This document shows positions 50,018 to 61,615 of a stretch of DNA of 64,000 nt, in pieces. The stretch spans positions 1-64,000 of the forward strand of contig LODT01000047.1 of the NCBI GenBank assembly GCA_001606155.1, read 5' to 3'. This DNA is from Tieghemostelium lacteum. Taxonomy: Eukaryota; Evosea; Eumycetozoa; Dictyosteliales; Raperosteliaceae. Numbering within the stretch: position 1 is the stretch's first letter; each line of letters starts with the position of its first letter. Under the pieces are notes generated by a model. That model searched no databases. It was not told the DNA's origin and saw only the letters and a program-made list of their open reading frames with translations. The position numbers and the translations under genes are program-made.

Positions 50018-51601
50018 ATGCCTTTAACTATAAATATAGCTTCACAAAATAAAAAAATTGTTGTTCCATTTAATAAGGATTATTCAATAAATGAATATAT
50101 TCAATTAATTATTAAAAGAGCATCACTTGATATCAACAGTAAACTTAAGTTATTTTATCAAGGAGGTGAACTCTATGGAGAAGATACTCTAGAAATACTA
50201 GGTATTTCTGATGGTGTTGAATTAAATCTTCATGATGAAAATTCATCACTTCCATCTCCAACAATTGTCAACACACCACCACCACAAACCACAAACCAGA
50301 ATTCAGATAATAACAATAATAATAATATTATTATTAATGCTACTAGTAATGGTGAAGAAATTAAACAACTTGATGCTATTGTTTTGGATTTAAGTGCTTC
50401 AATGAAAGATAAGATCTTTGGTGAAATGATGAGAATTGATTTTGCTCAAGCATGTTTTCAGACTCTAATAGATAAAATGATATCATCAGAGTATCCATCG
50501 GCATGTTGTTTGGTTTGTTTTGGTAGTAGTGTTACTTTACAATACCCAATAACTAAGGAATTTGATTCATTTTCAAAGAATTTAGGAAAACAAGTTGCAG
50601 ATCAAACTAGTACTAGGTTGTATGAAGCCATTCAATTGGCTGCCAAAACCATTGTAGAGAAGAAAAGTAATCCAGGTACATTGAAACTCTCAAAAAAATT
50701 GGTATCTAGAATATTCTGTCTTACAGATGGTCAAGATAACTCTGATACACCTCCATTTCCAGTTTATCAATATCTAGAAGACAATAATATAATTGTAGAT
50801 TCATTTGCTATTGGTGATACAGGGTCTAGAAATATTCTAAGTTCATTCACTAAGGCAACTGGAGGTGTTTGTCTTCTTTTTAATTCTGTAAATGAAGGTA
50901 TCCATCTCTTTGAAAAAGAAGCTCTTCTTTGGCTAGAAAAAAGAAAGAACTTTGAACCATTCTCTAAACATGTTGCAAACGTTGCACAATTTGAAAAGAT
51001 GGCCGGTACCTTTGTTCTAAATGTAGAGACTGCTGTTGACAATAATGTTGATCTTAAATGTACCAATACAATCACCACTACCAAAATTGATTCATTCCAA
51101 GGATCAACATATAGGAGAATTGCAAAAGAATACAAAGATCTCATGGTTGCACAATCTGGTAACAGTGCACCAAAATTCAATGTCTATCTTAATGAAAGTG
51201 ATATTAAGATTTGGAAAGTAATAATCAAAGGTCCAACAGGTACACCATATGATGGAGGTCATTGGGTAATCTCTGTACTCTTTACTGACAGCTACCCATC
51301 AAGTGCTCCAAAATTCACTTTTCTAACAAAGATTTATCATCTTAATATCAGTTCTGATGGTACCCTTAATAACTGTATGGGATTCCTATCTGGTTGGTCA
51401 GCTACCTCTACCATACAAAATGCTTTACAATCCATTCTAAATCTACTAACAACTCCCAATGTAGATTCACCAATGGATTCTGTAAAATGTTCTCTCTATC
51501 GTGACAATAAAACTGAATATGAAATTCAAGCAAAGCAATGGAAAACCCTCTACTCCAATTCAAGTATTCAAGTTGTAAAGAAACAGTACAATTTAGAATA
51601 A
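50018..51601 (+). CDS. UBL-VWA-E2 fusion (ubiquitin-conjugating-like)
   Basis: A single exon encodes 527 residues from the AAAATG at 50018; an in-frame ATG at 49988 adds ten hydrophobic residues and is less likely. A ubiquitin-like domain (1-72, with 'KLFYQGGELYGEDTLEILGI') is joined by a Pro/Asn linker to a von Willebrand A domain (about 116-310). The MIDAS motif is intact: D124-L-S126-A-S128, Thr near 197-199 and D237 in 'CLTDGQD'. A C-terminal UBC fold (about 364-520) follows with 'IIKGPTGTPYDGGHW', 'YHLNISSDGTLNNCMGFLSGW' and a Trp after it. The catalytic Cys would be C453, displaced by two residues relative to classical E2s, and HPN is HLN. It may be active or a regulatory E2-like protein. 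Confidence 0.88.
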   Translation: MPLTINIASQNKKIVVPFNKDYSINEYIQLIIKRASLDINSKLKLFYQGGELYGEDTLEILGISDGVELNLHDENSSLPSPTIVNTPPPQTTNQNSDNNNNNNIIINATSNGEEIKQLDAIVLDLSASMKDKIFGEMMRIDFAQACFQTLIDKMISSEYPSACCLVCFGSSVTLQYPITKEFDSFSKNLGKQVADQTSTRLYEAIQLAAKTIVEKKSNPGTLKLSKKLVSRIFCLTDGQDNSDTPPFPVYQYLEDNNIIVDSFAIGDTGSRNILSSFTKATGGVCLLFNSVNEGIHLFEKEALLWLEKRKNFEPFSKHVANVAQFEKMAGTFVLNVETAVDNNVDLKCTNTITTTKIDSFQGSTYRRIAKEYKDLMVAQSGNSAPKFNVYLNESDIKIWKVIIKGPTGTPYDGGHWVISVLFTDSYPSSAPKFTFLTKIYHLNISSDGTLNNCMGFLSGWSATSTIQNALQSILNLLTTPNVDSPMDSVKCSLYRDNKTEYEIQAKQWKTLYSNSSIQVVKKQYNLE

Positions 51602-52007
51602 ATATTTTAGAAGTCTATATTGTCATGGGTACCTGGGAATTTCCAGATACATTTTCAAACATGATCTTCCAAAGATAAAATCCTACACTTTAATACATAA
51701 AATTCAGTATTCATAACTTTTGTAAATCAATAAAATCTTTTAAATACATACAGTTAATAAAAATTCATTTTTGTATTAGAAATAGTGATATTTTTAAACA
51801 ATAAAAATTATAAAATAAATTTACTTCCAATTTATATTCACAGAACTCATTATTTAGTTGAGAGTTATTTGTAATAATATCTGATACATGTACTTGGATA
51901 TTTTATAAATTTAAATTTTAATGACTCAATATCATAAGATTAATATATTTATAGATTTTTTTCTTTTAAATTTATTTATTTATACAAAATCAGAAAATTA
52001 AGTGAAA
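51602..52007. other. Intergenic, no gene seen
   Basis: About 400 bp of AT-rich flank between the UBL-VWA-E2 and 2H phosphoesterase genes. T-tracts lie close to the downstream start. Nothing else is recognised. Confidence 0.6.
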
Positions 52008-52718
52008 ATGAAAAAAAATTTGATTGCAATATGTTTTTCAATCATTTTATATTTTTACATTTTCAATAACACCAATACATTAACAACAATAGAAGATAAA
52101 ATGAATAATTTAACAAGACCAAATTACTTTTTAGGATTAAAAATTAAAAATGCAGATATACAAAGTGGATTAAAACTTGTTCAAACTGATATATTAAATA
52201 GATTTGCACCATTGAATAGAAGTAAAATTCAAGCTGAGAAATTTCATCTGACAGTATTTGTAATGACCTTGGATGAGAGCAAAGGTGATTTAGAGAAAGT
52301 AAAACAACTGTTACCAATGATACGTGATGAAATGTTAAAAGTTTATAAAGTGGATACTCTACCTCCTCGTGTAGAGGTACATGGTATTGGATCATTTAAT
52401 GACAGAGTTCTCTGGGCAGGTATCAAAGATGGAGAACAGAGTGATCAGTTAACTCAGTTTGTTAAATTTACTACACAACTATTTCAAAAGAATGGTATAA
52501 ATGTTGAAGATCGTTGGTCACCACACATTACCTTATTCAAAGGTAAATTTTCACAAGATTTTAAAAATGCAGTATCATATACTCAAAGAGTAGAAACCAA
52601 CTATACCAATAAAGCATTTGGTATTCAAGAATTTGACAGTATGGAGCTTATGAAAATTGGTTCAACTGATAAAGTAACTGGATACTATAACATTCTATCT
52701 AGTGTCTCTTTAAAATAA
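52008..52718 (+). CDS. 2H phosphoesterase (AKAP7/LigT-like) with signal peptide
   Basis: A single exon encodes 236 residues from the ATG at 52008; a GTG two codons earlier is not used. A hydrophobic N-terminus (residues 5-20) looks like a signal peptide or anchor. The 2H fold shows the two H-x-T motifs: 'FHLTVF' (H80, T82) and 'SPHITLFKG' (H173, T175), with 'LPPRVEVHGIGSF' between. Members hydrolyse 2',5'- or cyclic phosphate links in RNA-derived substrates. AKAP7-type relatives are usually cytosolic or nuclear, so a secretory-pathway form is unusual. The substrate is unknown. Confidence 0.82.
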   Translation: MKKNLIAICFSIILYFYIFNNTNTLTTIEDKMNNLTRPNYFLGLKIKNADIQSGLKLVQTDILNRFAPLNRSKIQAEKFHLTVFVMTLDESKGDLEKVKQLLPMIRDEMLKVYKVDTLPPRVEVHGIGSFNDRVLWAGIKDGEQSDQLTQFVKFTTQLFQKNGINVEDRWSPHITLFKGKFSQDFKNAVSYTQRVETNYTNKAFGIQEFDSMELMKIGSTDKVTGYYNILSSVSLK

Positions 52719-54735
52719 AATAATAGATAATATAATATATAATGATTCTCTGAAAATTTCCTCAAAAAGATATTTTCATAATAATTTTTTTTTTAATACC
52801 TGAACACACATCACTACTCACTTTGTTTTAAATAAATTGCCCATTAAATCCTTTTTTCCTAATAAGCATATTTTACACAGAAAATTGGAATATTATGCTT
52901 TTATGATGATAGATATACATCCCCCCATTTGATTTAAACAAATTAAAGATTAAGAAGGATTCCAGCTTAAAGAATATCTAATAAAGTTGAAAGAATAAAA
53001 AACATATATATGTATGTTTTCAAATAAAATGATAAAAAGATAATATCTAATCTTACAAAAATATCTTTTTTTGAATAATGTTATTTTTTTTCATATGAAA
53101 AAATAAAAGCGAGGAAGATATTATTGTTAAATCTTTTTTATCATCTTTTCCTAATGTAAAGTTTTTATATCGTGGTAATTCAGATAAAAAAATTTATAAA
53201 ATCATGACAGTGGACTTTCAACTTCTTGTCTAAATCCCAAAAATGTCGCGACCGTTCGTTTTTTTTAGGTTATTTTTATAAAATCTGTTGCTTTTTGACC
53301 ATCTTTTTGGTTTCAAAGATCTGTGGGGTTGTTTAATGTTTCTGATCAATTTCAACATATAAGGTATTAGTCCTTAAGTGTATGAGTAACGGTTAAAATG
53401 AAACAATGTCATTCCATAGGGGTCACTAGCTGATCCACATACTAGATTTTTCACATTATAAAAAAAAAAAAAGTTAAATCATTTTGGTTTTATGGCAATT
53501 TTTAAAAAAAAAATAATTTATTGCAATTCAGATTTTTGTAGCAACCAATCAAAATTTACTGACCATATATGACCGTCGACCAATAGAATTAAAAACACTA
53601 CTTGAAAGATATTTATTAGTTTTTTTTTAATATTATTTTTTCTTCTTTTTCCTCTTTGTTCAAAGTTATTTTATATTTTTTTTCCCTTCTCTCTCTCTCC
53701 TCTTGTTGGTTTTTCTGTAGAATTAGATATACTTGTATTATTAAATATTTAGAAAAAGAGGAGTAGAGTCTATAGACATTCTTTGTTCCTCAAAAAATCT
53801 TATTTTACATCTTTTTAATTTGACAATTAGGTTATTTATTTATAGAAAAAGGTAAATAATTTGGATTTAGTTCTTTGAAAATGAATATTTAGTTCAGTTG
53901 ATTACAGGTGGGGGTGAAAATTAAAAAAAAAACCTATTTGATCAGATTAAAGTTTATTTTCAGTTTAACACATATCTCATATTTTAAAAAAAAACCTTTG
54001 ACCTTCAAAAAATGGAATTTGACCGTTAGGATTTTTTTAAAAAAATAGTTGGTTAAGGTGAAAAAAAAACTTCACTGACAATCATCACCCCCTTATAAAC
54101 ATATTTTATATATATCCTGTTAAATCATCGGATCTGCTAAATTATATAAAATTTTCAGATGAAATATTAATCAGTTAGTATTTTAGGGACCTTTTGACAG
54201 CAACAGATAAGAGACTATATTTATATATTTGGTGAAGTTCTCCATTCTGAGTTTGTTCGAGTCAGTTGGTTTGTGGATGATAGATTTACAACTAAAATAA
54301 GCAATTTACACAACTATCACCCTACACATTACATATAAACTATATATAACTCCTTCTCAATACACAAATTTAGAAATTGAAAAAAATCAACATTAACAAT
54401 AATAATAATAAGAATTTCAAATCAACTATTCTGAACCCTTAAATTCATTGAAATTATACTCAATTCTCAATTCTATTACAATCACTGTAATCTAGTGGAA
54501 ATAATAATATTTTTTTTAAATTCTTTGAAAAAAAAAAAAAATTTATTTATATATATATATTTATAGAGATAATAGTAGTATTTTTTCAATGATCTAGATT
54601 AATTAATAATACATATATTTATATAATTTTCAATTTTTCCATTTTTTTTCCCCTCTCCTCTTCTCCTATCCTCACACTTTTCATATATACAAACAAAACC
54701 TATGTTATATTATATATATTAAAAATAATAAACAA
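52719..54735. other. Long upstream region of NF-YC, no gene seen
   Basis: About 2 kb without a supportable gene, the longest gene-free stretch between ordinary genes here. It contains many A/T tracts, a CT-rich tract near 53685-53705, C-rich pyrimidine runs near 54645-54675 and a GC-richer spot near 53245-53258 (GTCGCGACCG). It probably holds an extended promoter and 5' UTR for the developmental-type regulator downstream. No tRNA or known repeat is found. Confidence 0.5.
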
Positions 54736-54988
54736 ATGTCATCAATAAGAAATAATAATCAACATCAACAGCATCCTCAATCTGTTGATCGTATTGATTA
54801 TTACCCCCAACAACAATCTCAACCTCAACATCAACATCAGTTTCAATATAGTACAAATAAAATTCAATATAAAGATAATAATAATAGTAGTGGTTTAGTT
54901 GAGATGGATCATCATCATCAACAAATTTCAAATGAAATGCAAATTGATAATAACCAAAATATGAATTCACAATCAAAGTTATACCATC

Positions 54989-55037
<49 letters not shown>

Positions 55038-57458
55038 GCAACATCATCATCACCATCATCATACACAATCTCCACCAATACAATATATACCTTACTTTCA
55101 ACCACATTTACAACACCATCATCACCATCATTCACATCAACAAATACCACCACAAACTCATATTTCACCGCCCACAACACCTACATCTGATGATATTATA
55201 ATTTCACCATTTTCATTTGGACATTATAATGCAATTCCTAGTGTAAGCATTGGTGGTTTTACCTATCAACAACCACCTCCACAACCACCAAGTTCACTAC
55301 AAACACCACCAATGACACCACTTCCACCAATGAATATAAAATCACCGATTAGTAGTCCAATTATTAGTAATCATAATCCTAATAATTTAACAACTACTTA
55401 TAGTCCAATGATCACACCAACTTCATCATCATCAACCAGTCATCATCACCATCATCATCATCCACATCACCATTTACAATCAATATCATCACCAATGTTA
55501 CTTCAAAATCATAGTCATCCAATATCACCACCTTCCAATATGCGTATTAAACTTCCAACATCAATTTCAACTCCAACCATATTGGTATCACCTAGAGATC
55601 ATCATAGTACAACATCAACAACCTATTTACATCACCCTTTAACACCAACATCAACACCACCAATGGAAACACAATTTCAATCACCAAATCAACCATATAA
55701 TCTTACAGATTCTGGACAATCAACTAGCAATAATAACAATAATGTATACACACCTATTTACCATCCACCACCACCACCATTTTCATTGTACACTCCACAT
55801 TTGTCAACATCAGATCAAACACCAATTTCAATAGTACCGCCACCACACCCACAAACACCACAACCACAACCACAACAAACAACAGTATCAGCACCACATT
55901 CACCAAATTTTGAAAAATCCAACAAAATCTATAAAAAGTCAAATACTGTTGTACCACTATTATCAAAATTATCATCATCTACATCTAGTCTGTCAAATTC
56001 TAGTAGTAATAATTCAAGTAGTTCAATGCCAGGTAACAACGGAGGTGTTAGTTCAACCTCCACATTATCAGCATCTACACCATCTATTAGTACTACATTA
56101 CCAATTAACAAAAATCTAAAGAATTCAATGGCTGTACCTAAACATCATTCATTACCCATTTTACCTTTACCAAATAATAGTAGTAGTAATATATCACCAC
56201 CAACATCAACACCACCAACACCAAATAACAGTACCAATTCATCAAATAATTCTATAAATACAACTACTACTACTACTACTATAAGTAGTAATAATTATTT
56301 ATTAAATGAATCACAAGATTCTATTGACTCACCACCTACACCAATGTCATCACCATCCATATCAAGTTTAAATTTAAATAATACACCATCTATATCACCA
56401 CATAGTACACCACCAATAACACCACCACTACTATTAACTGGTTCATCACCTCAGAATTCACCTAGAAATCCAAATTCACCTAGATTTGATCCACTACAAT
56501 TTCAGATGAATCAGTTACAACAACTAAAGAAACAATATGATGGTCTACTTGCAAAATCACTTGGTGATCTATGGACTGAGGTTGATAATGATATTAATAA
56601 TTCCAGACAATCTTTTAAGAATTTTTCAATCCCTTTAGCAAGAGTTAAAAAAATTATGAAATTAGATCCATCTGTAAAAGTAATTATCATTATATATATT
56701 TGTTTTTTGTAATTCAATGAATAATAGGAAATTTATATTAATTATTTTTAATTCAATGAAAATAGATGATATCATCAGATGCACCTATATTATTTGTAAA
56801 AGCATGTGAAATATTTATTTTAGAGTTAACATCTAGAGCATGGGTTCATACTGAAATGAGTAAGAGAAGAACATTACAAAGATCTGATATGATTCATGCT
56901 ATTGCTAGAGTTGAAACATTTGATTTTCTAGTTGATACTGTATCTAGAGATGAAATTAAACCAAAAAAAGTTGATGATCCAACAAAATCATCATTTTTAA
57001 ATTCACCTGAGGGTTTACAATATCTACAATATTTACAATTACAAAATTTTGTACAAGAAAATAGAAGACAACCTGCCATCAGAATTGATCAACAACAACT
57101 ATATAATACCAATCCGAATAATAATAATAATAACAATAATAATAGACAAAATACAAAATTAAAACATTTAATATATAATAATATTCAATCACAACATCTA
57201 CATTTACAACATCAACATCATCATTTGACATTACAACATCACAATACACATTTACAACCGTATCACAGTCATACACATCAACAACAACAACAACAACAAC
57301 AACATTCACAACCAATGTCAACTATATCTGAAGAGACCCTTGTATCTTCAAATTTAATGTCTGACCATGTTCATCATCAACCATCATCAAACGAAGAAGA
57401 AGATGAAGATGAAAATGATAATGATGAAGACAATGAAGATATTGATGATGATATCTAA
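54736..57458 (+). CDS. nfyC: NF-YC/HAP5 CCAAT-binding factor subunit
   Basis: Exons 54736-56679 and 56766-57458 join at phase 0 across an 86-bp intron, giving 878 residues. The histone-fold domain spans the junction: 'SFKNFSIPLARVKKIMKLD', then 'ISSDAPILFVKACEIFI', 'SRAWVHTEMSKRRTLQRSD' and 'FDFLVDTVSRDEIKPKK'. These match NF-YC, which pairs with NF-YB and then NF-YA to bind CCAAT. About 600 residues of Gln-, His-, Pro-, Ser- and Thr-rich disorder precede the fold, including a long poly-Gln run (54989-55039) next to poly-His. A second Gln/His/acidic tail follows. Human NF-YC is about 335-460 residues, so this is greatly expanded. Confidence 0.95.
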
Positions 57459-57840
57459 ATTATATATAAAAAAACACAATTTAATAACAAATAACAATAA
57501 CTTAAAATACAAAACAAAAAAAAAAATAATATTCTCTATATATATATATTATTTATATATTTATATCATCAATAGTAAATTTATAGAATCATATAGTTCT
57601 ATGAAAAAAAAATATTAAAATCAAATAAATTAAAAATTAAATTAATCATTATTTAAATTAAAATTCATTATTTCAATATTCAATTTAATAGTTTATATAC
57701 TTTTTTTGGTAACACCTAAAAAAAATGAAGTAGACGAAAGCATTATGCCAAACTGTAAAAAAAAATTTGAAAAAATGTCTTCCATTTTGTCATTCGGTTC
57801 ATTTTGTATAGAATACCCAAGTTGAGTCATTATTAGTAAT
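57459..57840. other. Intergenic, no gene seen
   Basis: About 380 bp of AT-rich 3' flank and promoter between NF-YC and ferredoxin. T- and A-tracts are present; nothing else is recognised. Confidence 0.6.
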
Positions 57841-58468
57841 ATGATAAAATCTATAAGCACACCACTAAGAAATTTAATTAAATTTCAATATAATAGTAAT
57901 TATAGTTTGAGTTTTAATAGATTAAACGCAACAAACACACAAAGATATTTTTCCACATCGAGTAATAAAAGTGGAAAAGATGAATTGTATGACTTATCAC
58001 ACACACCCACACATATAGCATAGACAGCATGTTACTAATGTTTAATAATAATTGGTAGAGTAACATTTACATTTATAAATAAAGATGGCAGTAAAACAGT
58101 AGTTTCAGAACCAGTAGGTACCAATGTACTAGAGGTTGCACATAGAAATGATGTAGATTTAGAAGGAGCATGTGAATGTTCTGTGGCATGTTCAACATGC
58201 CATGTCTATGTTGAACCAAAATTCTATAATAAATTACCCGAACCTACAGATGAAGAGAATGATATGCTGGATTTAGCTTTTGATTTAAAAGAAAAGTTGG
58301 TATATCTTACATACATTTGTAAATAATTATGATTAACACAAAATACTATATAGCTCAAGATTAGGATGTCAAGTCATATTAAAAAAGGAATTAGAGGGTA
58401 TGGTAGTTACATTACCATCTGCCACTAGAAATATGTTTGTTGATGGTTATAAACCACCTAAACATTAA
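57841..58468 (+). CDS. Mitochondrial [2Fe-2S] ferredoxin (adrenodoxin type)
   Basis: Three exons (57841-57986, 58059-58295, 58354-58468) join in phase to give 165 residues. Exon 2 ends at a GTTGGT donor; the nearby GTATAT donor would break the frame. The Arg/Ser/Asn-rich N-terminus ending 'RYFSTSS' is a mitochondrial presequence. The cluster-binding loop reads '[13 protein letters not shown]', with the fourth ligand in 'SRLGC'; '[15 protein letters not shown]' matches the adrenodoxin acidic helix that docks to its reductase. It donates electrons for Fe-S cluster assembly and possibly haem or P450 chemistry. An extra Cys sits next to the first ligand (CEC). Confidence 0.95.
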
Positions 58469-58835
58469 TTATTTTTCACCTCTAGATATAATAGATAAAT
58501 TGTATATAATTTAAATTTAAATTTAAATTTCATTGACACATTAATGTTTTGTCCTATGAATATATAAATATAGCAGTACAATGATATAAATGTATTTGAA
58601 ACACTTAACACACAGATGATTAAAGAAATGAATAAAATAAAAAGGGTGATGGTATGGTCCAAATGGATTGGATTGGACACAAATGTTAAAAGCTATAGAA
58701 CTATACAAAAATTTACAAAATGGTTTGTTTTTTTTATTTACAAAGGGTGGGGTGGATATGAATGTTAACAATAATAAAAATTATAATGTGAATGATACAT
58801 GGTTGTTACTAACTAAATGAATAAAAAGATGAACT

Positions 58836-59292
58836 CTAATTCTCCTTTTTGATCTTTGCCTTTTCTAAAATGAATTTTCCTACTTTATATTTTTGTGATT
58901 CCTCTTTTGCAAATTCCTGGTTACAAAGATATTGTTAGTGTCTACACTTTTAAAACTATTGTTTTGTTTAAAAATACTTACATATTTCCAACCTAAGAGT
59001 TCACAACAATCTATACAATAAATATCAGCAACAATGTGCATACCAGTAGTTAAATTTCTATCCTCGCTTGGACCTACACTAATATTTACACTAGTTGTGC
59101 GATATATTAATATACTTTACTTTTATTATAATCTACAATTTTAACCTACCATTCACCAAATAAATATGCAGTACCATGTCTACCTTGAAAAGCCTTTGAT
59201 ATCAATTGTTCATGTAAAGATAGATGAGTTTTACATGAACTACAACAAAATATAGGTGATCCATTTAAATAGTTTTTAAAAAGTTTTCCCAT
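58836..59292 (-). CDS. Yippee-family zinc-binding protein
   Basis: Three exons (59292-59150, 59090-58982, 58916-58836) join in phase to give 110 residues; none is long enough alone to stand out as a gene. Two Cys-x-x-Cys pairs are present: 'FCCSSC' and 'DIYCIDC'. The block 'LISKAFQGRHGTAYLFGE' and 'LGWKYEFAKEESQKYKVGKFILEKA' matches Yippee/YPEL proteins across their length. YPEL proteins form a single zinc fold; in animals YPEL5 associates with the GID/CTLH ubiquitin ligase. The local role is not shown by the sequence. Confidence 0.93.
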
Positions 59293-59828
59293 CAAGTTAA
59301 TTGGGTACTCATTCAATAATAGTAATTATGAATGACAATATTTTTATATTTATATTAATTTAACTTATATATTATATTTAGTAAATATATATGTTATTTT
59401 ACAATCTCTAATCTTTAGTTTATATGTGTGTTGTGTTTCTGTATCGAAATAAATGTTTATGTAATATTTGATAAAAAAGATGATACGTTAAAAATTTAGA
59501 TATAAATTTGAAATGAAATGTACTCCTTTAGATATTAATTAAAATTATAAAGTGAAGCAGTATGGGTGGTTGTAATAAAAAATTTTTATAAAAACTTAAT
59601 TTATATTTCACAAAAATTTAAGAAACCAACCATAATATCAATTTTTGAATACACAAAAGTCGAAAATTATCACTTCGCTTATTTCCTATCAGAACAGAAA
59701 GGAAATTTACCAGTCTTTGAAAAGCTCTGTATCAAGGTTTTTTTTGATTGTATATTATTAAAAAAAAGTGTGTTGTGGTGTGGTGTAGTTATATATGTTT
59801 GTTTATTTTAATATTTTTAATCAAAATT
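59293..59828. other. Intergenic with an open stretch lacking an ATG
   Basis: About 535 bp between the Yippee promoter and the phosphatase stop. A plus-strand open stretch at about 59551-59811 reads 'FAYFLSEQKGNLPVFEKLCIK' with somewhat gene-like codon use. It has no ATG, no matching splice sites and no recognised domain. I do not call it a gene. Confidence 0.4.
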
Positions 59829-60611
59829 TTAAGATGAAGAAGATAAAGATAATTGTTGTTTTGGTTGAGATTGTTTTTCTTCAATTAATTTTAAATAACG
59901 TATAACTTGCATTTTTTGGGGATGATATTCAGGAGATTCACCCCAACCTATAATTCTCTGTTCATAACAAGCTTGAGTTCTACGAAGTGCCTCTAAACCA
60001 GAGACTTGATATAGTCTACCGAGGAGACATGCTGCAATAATACCAGTACGACCTCTACCAGCATGACAATGTAAAAAACAATTTTTATTGTCTTGTAGCT
60101 TTTGTAAAAGTAAATCAATAAATTCACCTAATTCCTCTAGACTGTTTGCAGCACAACCATCTTCAATAGGGAAATTTAGAAACTCTATAGTGTCAGTTGA
60201 GATTCCTTTCTGTTTGGCAAGTGTTAGTACATCGTTCTTATATTCACGGAAATTAGTGAGTTCTTGTGTCTCTTGTAGACACACAAATACATTGATACCA
60301 CTATCTAAAAGTGTCGATAGGTTTCTAAAGTGGTCTTGGTCTTTGGTATTGGCTGGATTCTCACCAGACATAATCTTATTTTTTACAACCCAATTACAAA
60401 TATCTAACGGACCTCTCATATTGTCGTCATCACTAAGTTCATCCATACCACCACTGCTATAGAGTGAACTAGATGACTGTGTAGATGCACCTTCATCTCC
60501 ATCACCACCATTCAAAGATTTTTTTAAATTCTTTTTACAATTGCCATTGCAGCAAATTCCATCTTTTCCTATAATATGCCATCTTGGTGGTAAACATTTT
60601 ATTTGAATCAT
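59829..60611 (-). CDS. PTP/dual-specificity phosphatase-like protein
   Basis: A single exon encodes 260 residues from the ATG at 60611; the frame is open further upstream but has no other ATG. A Cys-rich N-terminal patch ('ICCNGNC') precedes a Ser/Asp-rich linker. The phosphatase core holds 'HCHAGRGRTGIIAACLLGR' with C182 and R188 in the CX5R P-loop. The general-acid loop is likely the 'FPIED' segment. The architecture resembles compact plant, algal and protist DSP-like phosphatases. A Ser-rich tail follows. Substrate, protein or phosphoinositide, cannot be told. Confidence 0.88.
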   Translation of the reverse strand: MIQIKCLPPRWHIIGKDGICCNGNCKKNLKKSLNGGDGDEGASTQSSSSLYSSGGMDELSDDDNMRGPLDICNWVVKNKIMSGENPANTKDQDHFRNLSTLLDSGINVFVCLQETQELTNFREYKNDVLTLAKQKGISTDTIEFLNFPIEDGCAANSLEELGEFIDLLLQKLQDNKNCFLHCHAGRGRTGIIAACLLGRLYQVSGLEALRRTQACYEQRIIGWGESPEYHPQKMQVIRYLKLIEEKQSQPKQQLSLSSSS

Positions 60612-61148
60612 TCTACTGTTCTTTCTATATGTGTTTTTTGTTTTTTTTGCTGTCTTTATAAGAATTAAAATTTCCTTATTATTATTATTATTATTCTCTC
60701 TCTCTAAAAATAAATATTTAAACAATTTTATACAATATTAACAAATATATTATTATTATTACTATTAATTAAAAGATTATTATCCACTGTATTTGAATTA
60801 AATAGATTATTAATAACAAAGTATTTCATTAATGATGATTAAATCCTTTTGAAGTTGCTTTTATAAAAGAAATTTAGATGAGAGTTGAATTTTTCTTTGT
60901 GCTACTTTATGTGAATACTTTTTCAAAATAAAAAAAAAAAAAAAAAAAAAATAATTATCAAAATGACAAAATATCCAATATTAAACCAATTTCCCCTCAT
61001 GTAAATACATAATAATCAAATAATTTTAAAAATTAAATAAAGGCCTATATTTTGCGCTGATAGTGTATTCATCACTCCTTATAAAATATAAAAATCATAT
61101 ATATAATAACAAAATATTTAATTAAAACAAGTGGTTAATTAAAAAAAA
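60612..61148. other. Intergenic, no gene seen
   Basis: About 535 bp of AT-rich sequence including an A-tract of more than 20 bases near 60930-60950. It forms the boundary between the last protein gene and the repeat-rich end of the window. Confidence 0.6.
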
Positions 61149-61610
61149 TGTAAGAGATACAACTTAGAATTTATGTAATAAAGTATATATAAAAATGAAT
61201 TTTTGAACTATTTATTTATAATGATTTAATAAAGTATTGAAATTTTAATACTATTTTAGGTATTCAAATAGGTAAGAGGGATTCTGATAAAAAAGTAAGA
61301 GATAACATTATAATAGTTTCGTTACAAAGGCTTAAGATTATAGTCATCCGTTCCTGATTACCTTTTTATGTATAATCTATACTCTTGTAACTTGTACTAT
61401 AAAGGAGGATTACTATAAATATGGTATTAAAATAGCTAAGAAGTAATAGGATGGATTCTTACCACATATGTATAGTGTATCAACAGTTATTTCGAAACAA
61501 GTTCGTAATTTAAGATATAAAAATGAACTAATTTACTATTTATGTATAATGATTTAATAAAGTATTGAATTTATAATAATATTTATGGTATTACAAGTAA
61601 AGTCCTTTAA
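61149..61610. repeat. Family A and B short-element cluster, diverged and nested
   Basis: At 61149-61277 lies a family B copy beginning TGTAAGAGATACAACTTA and ending GGATTCT. A diverged family A interior follows at about 61302-61415 ('agtcatccgttcctgatt'). Two further family B pieces lie at 61415-61463 and about 61495-61597. The arrangement suggests repeated insertion of related elements into one another. Confidence 0.6.
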
Positions 61611-61615
61611 TTTAT

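Noticed and set aside
54719-55180. 153-codon Val/Asp-rich minus-strand frame
   Set aside because: Antisense of NF-YC poly-Gln and poly-His tracts.
59551-59811. Open stretch with 'FAYFLSEQKGNLPVFEKLCIK'
   Set aside because: Codon use is somewhat gene-like, but no ATG, no matching splice sites and no recognisable domain.
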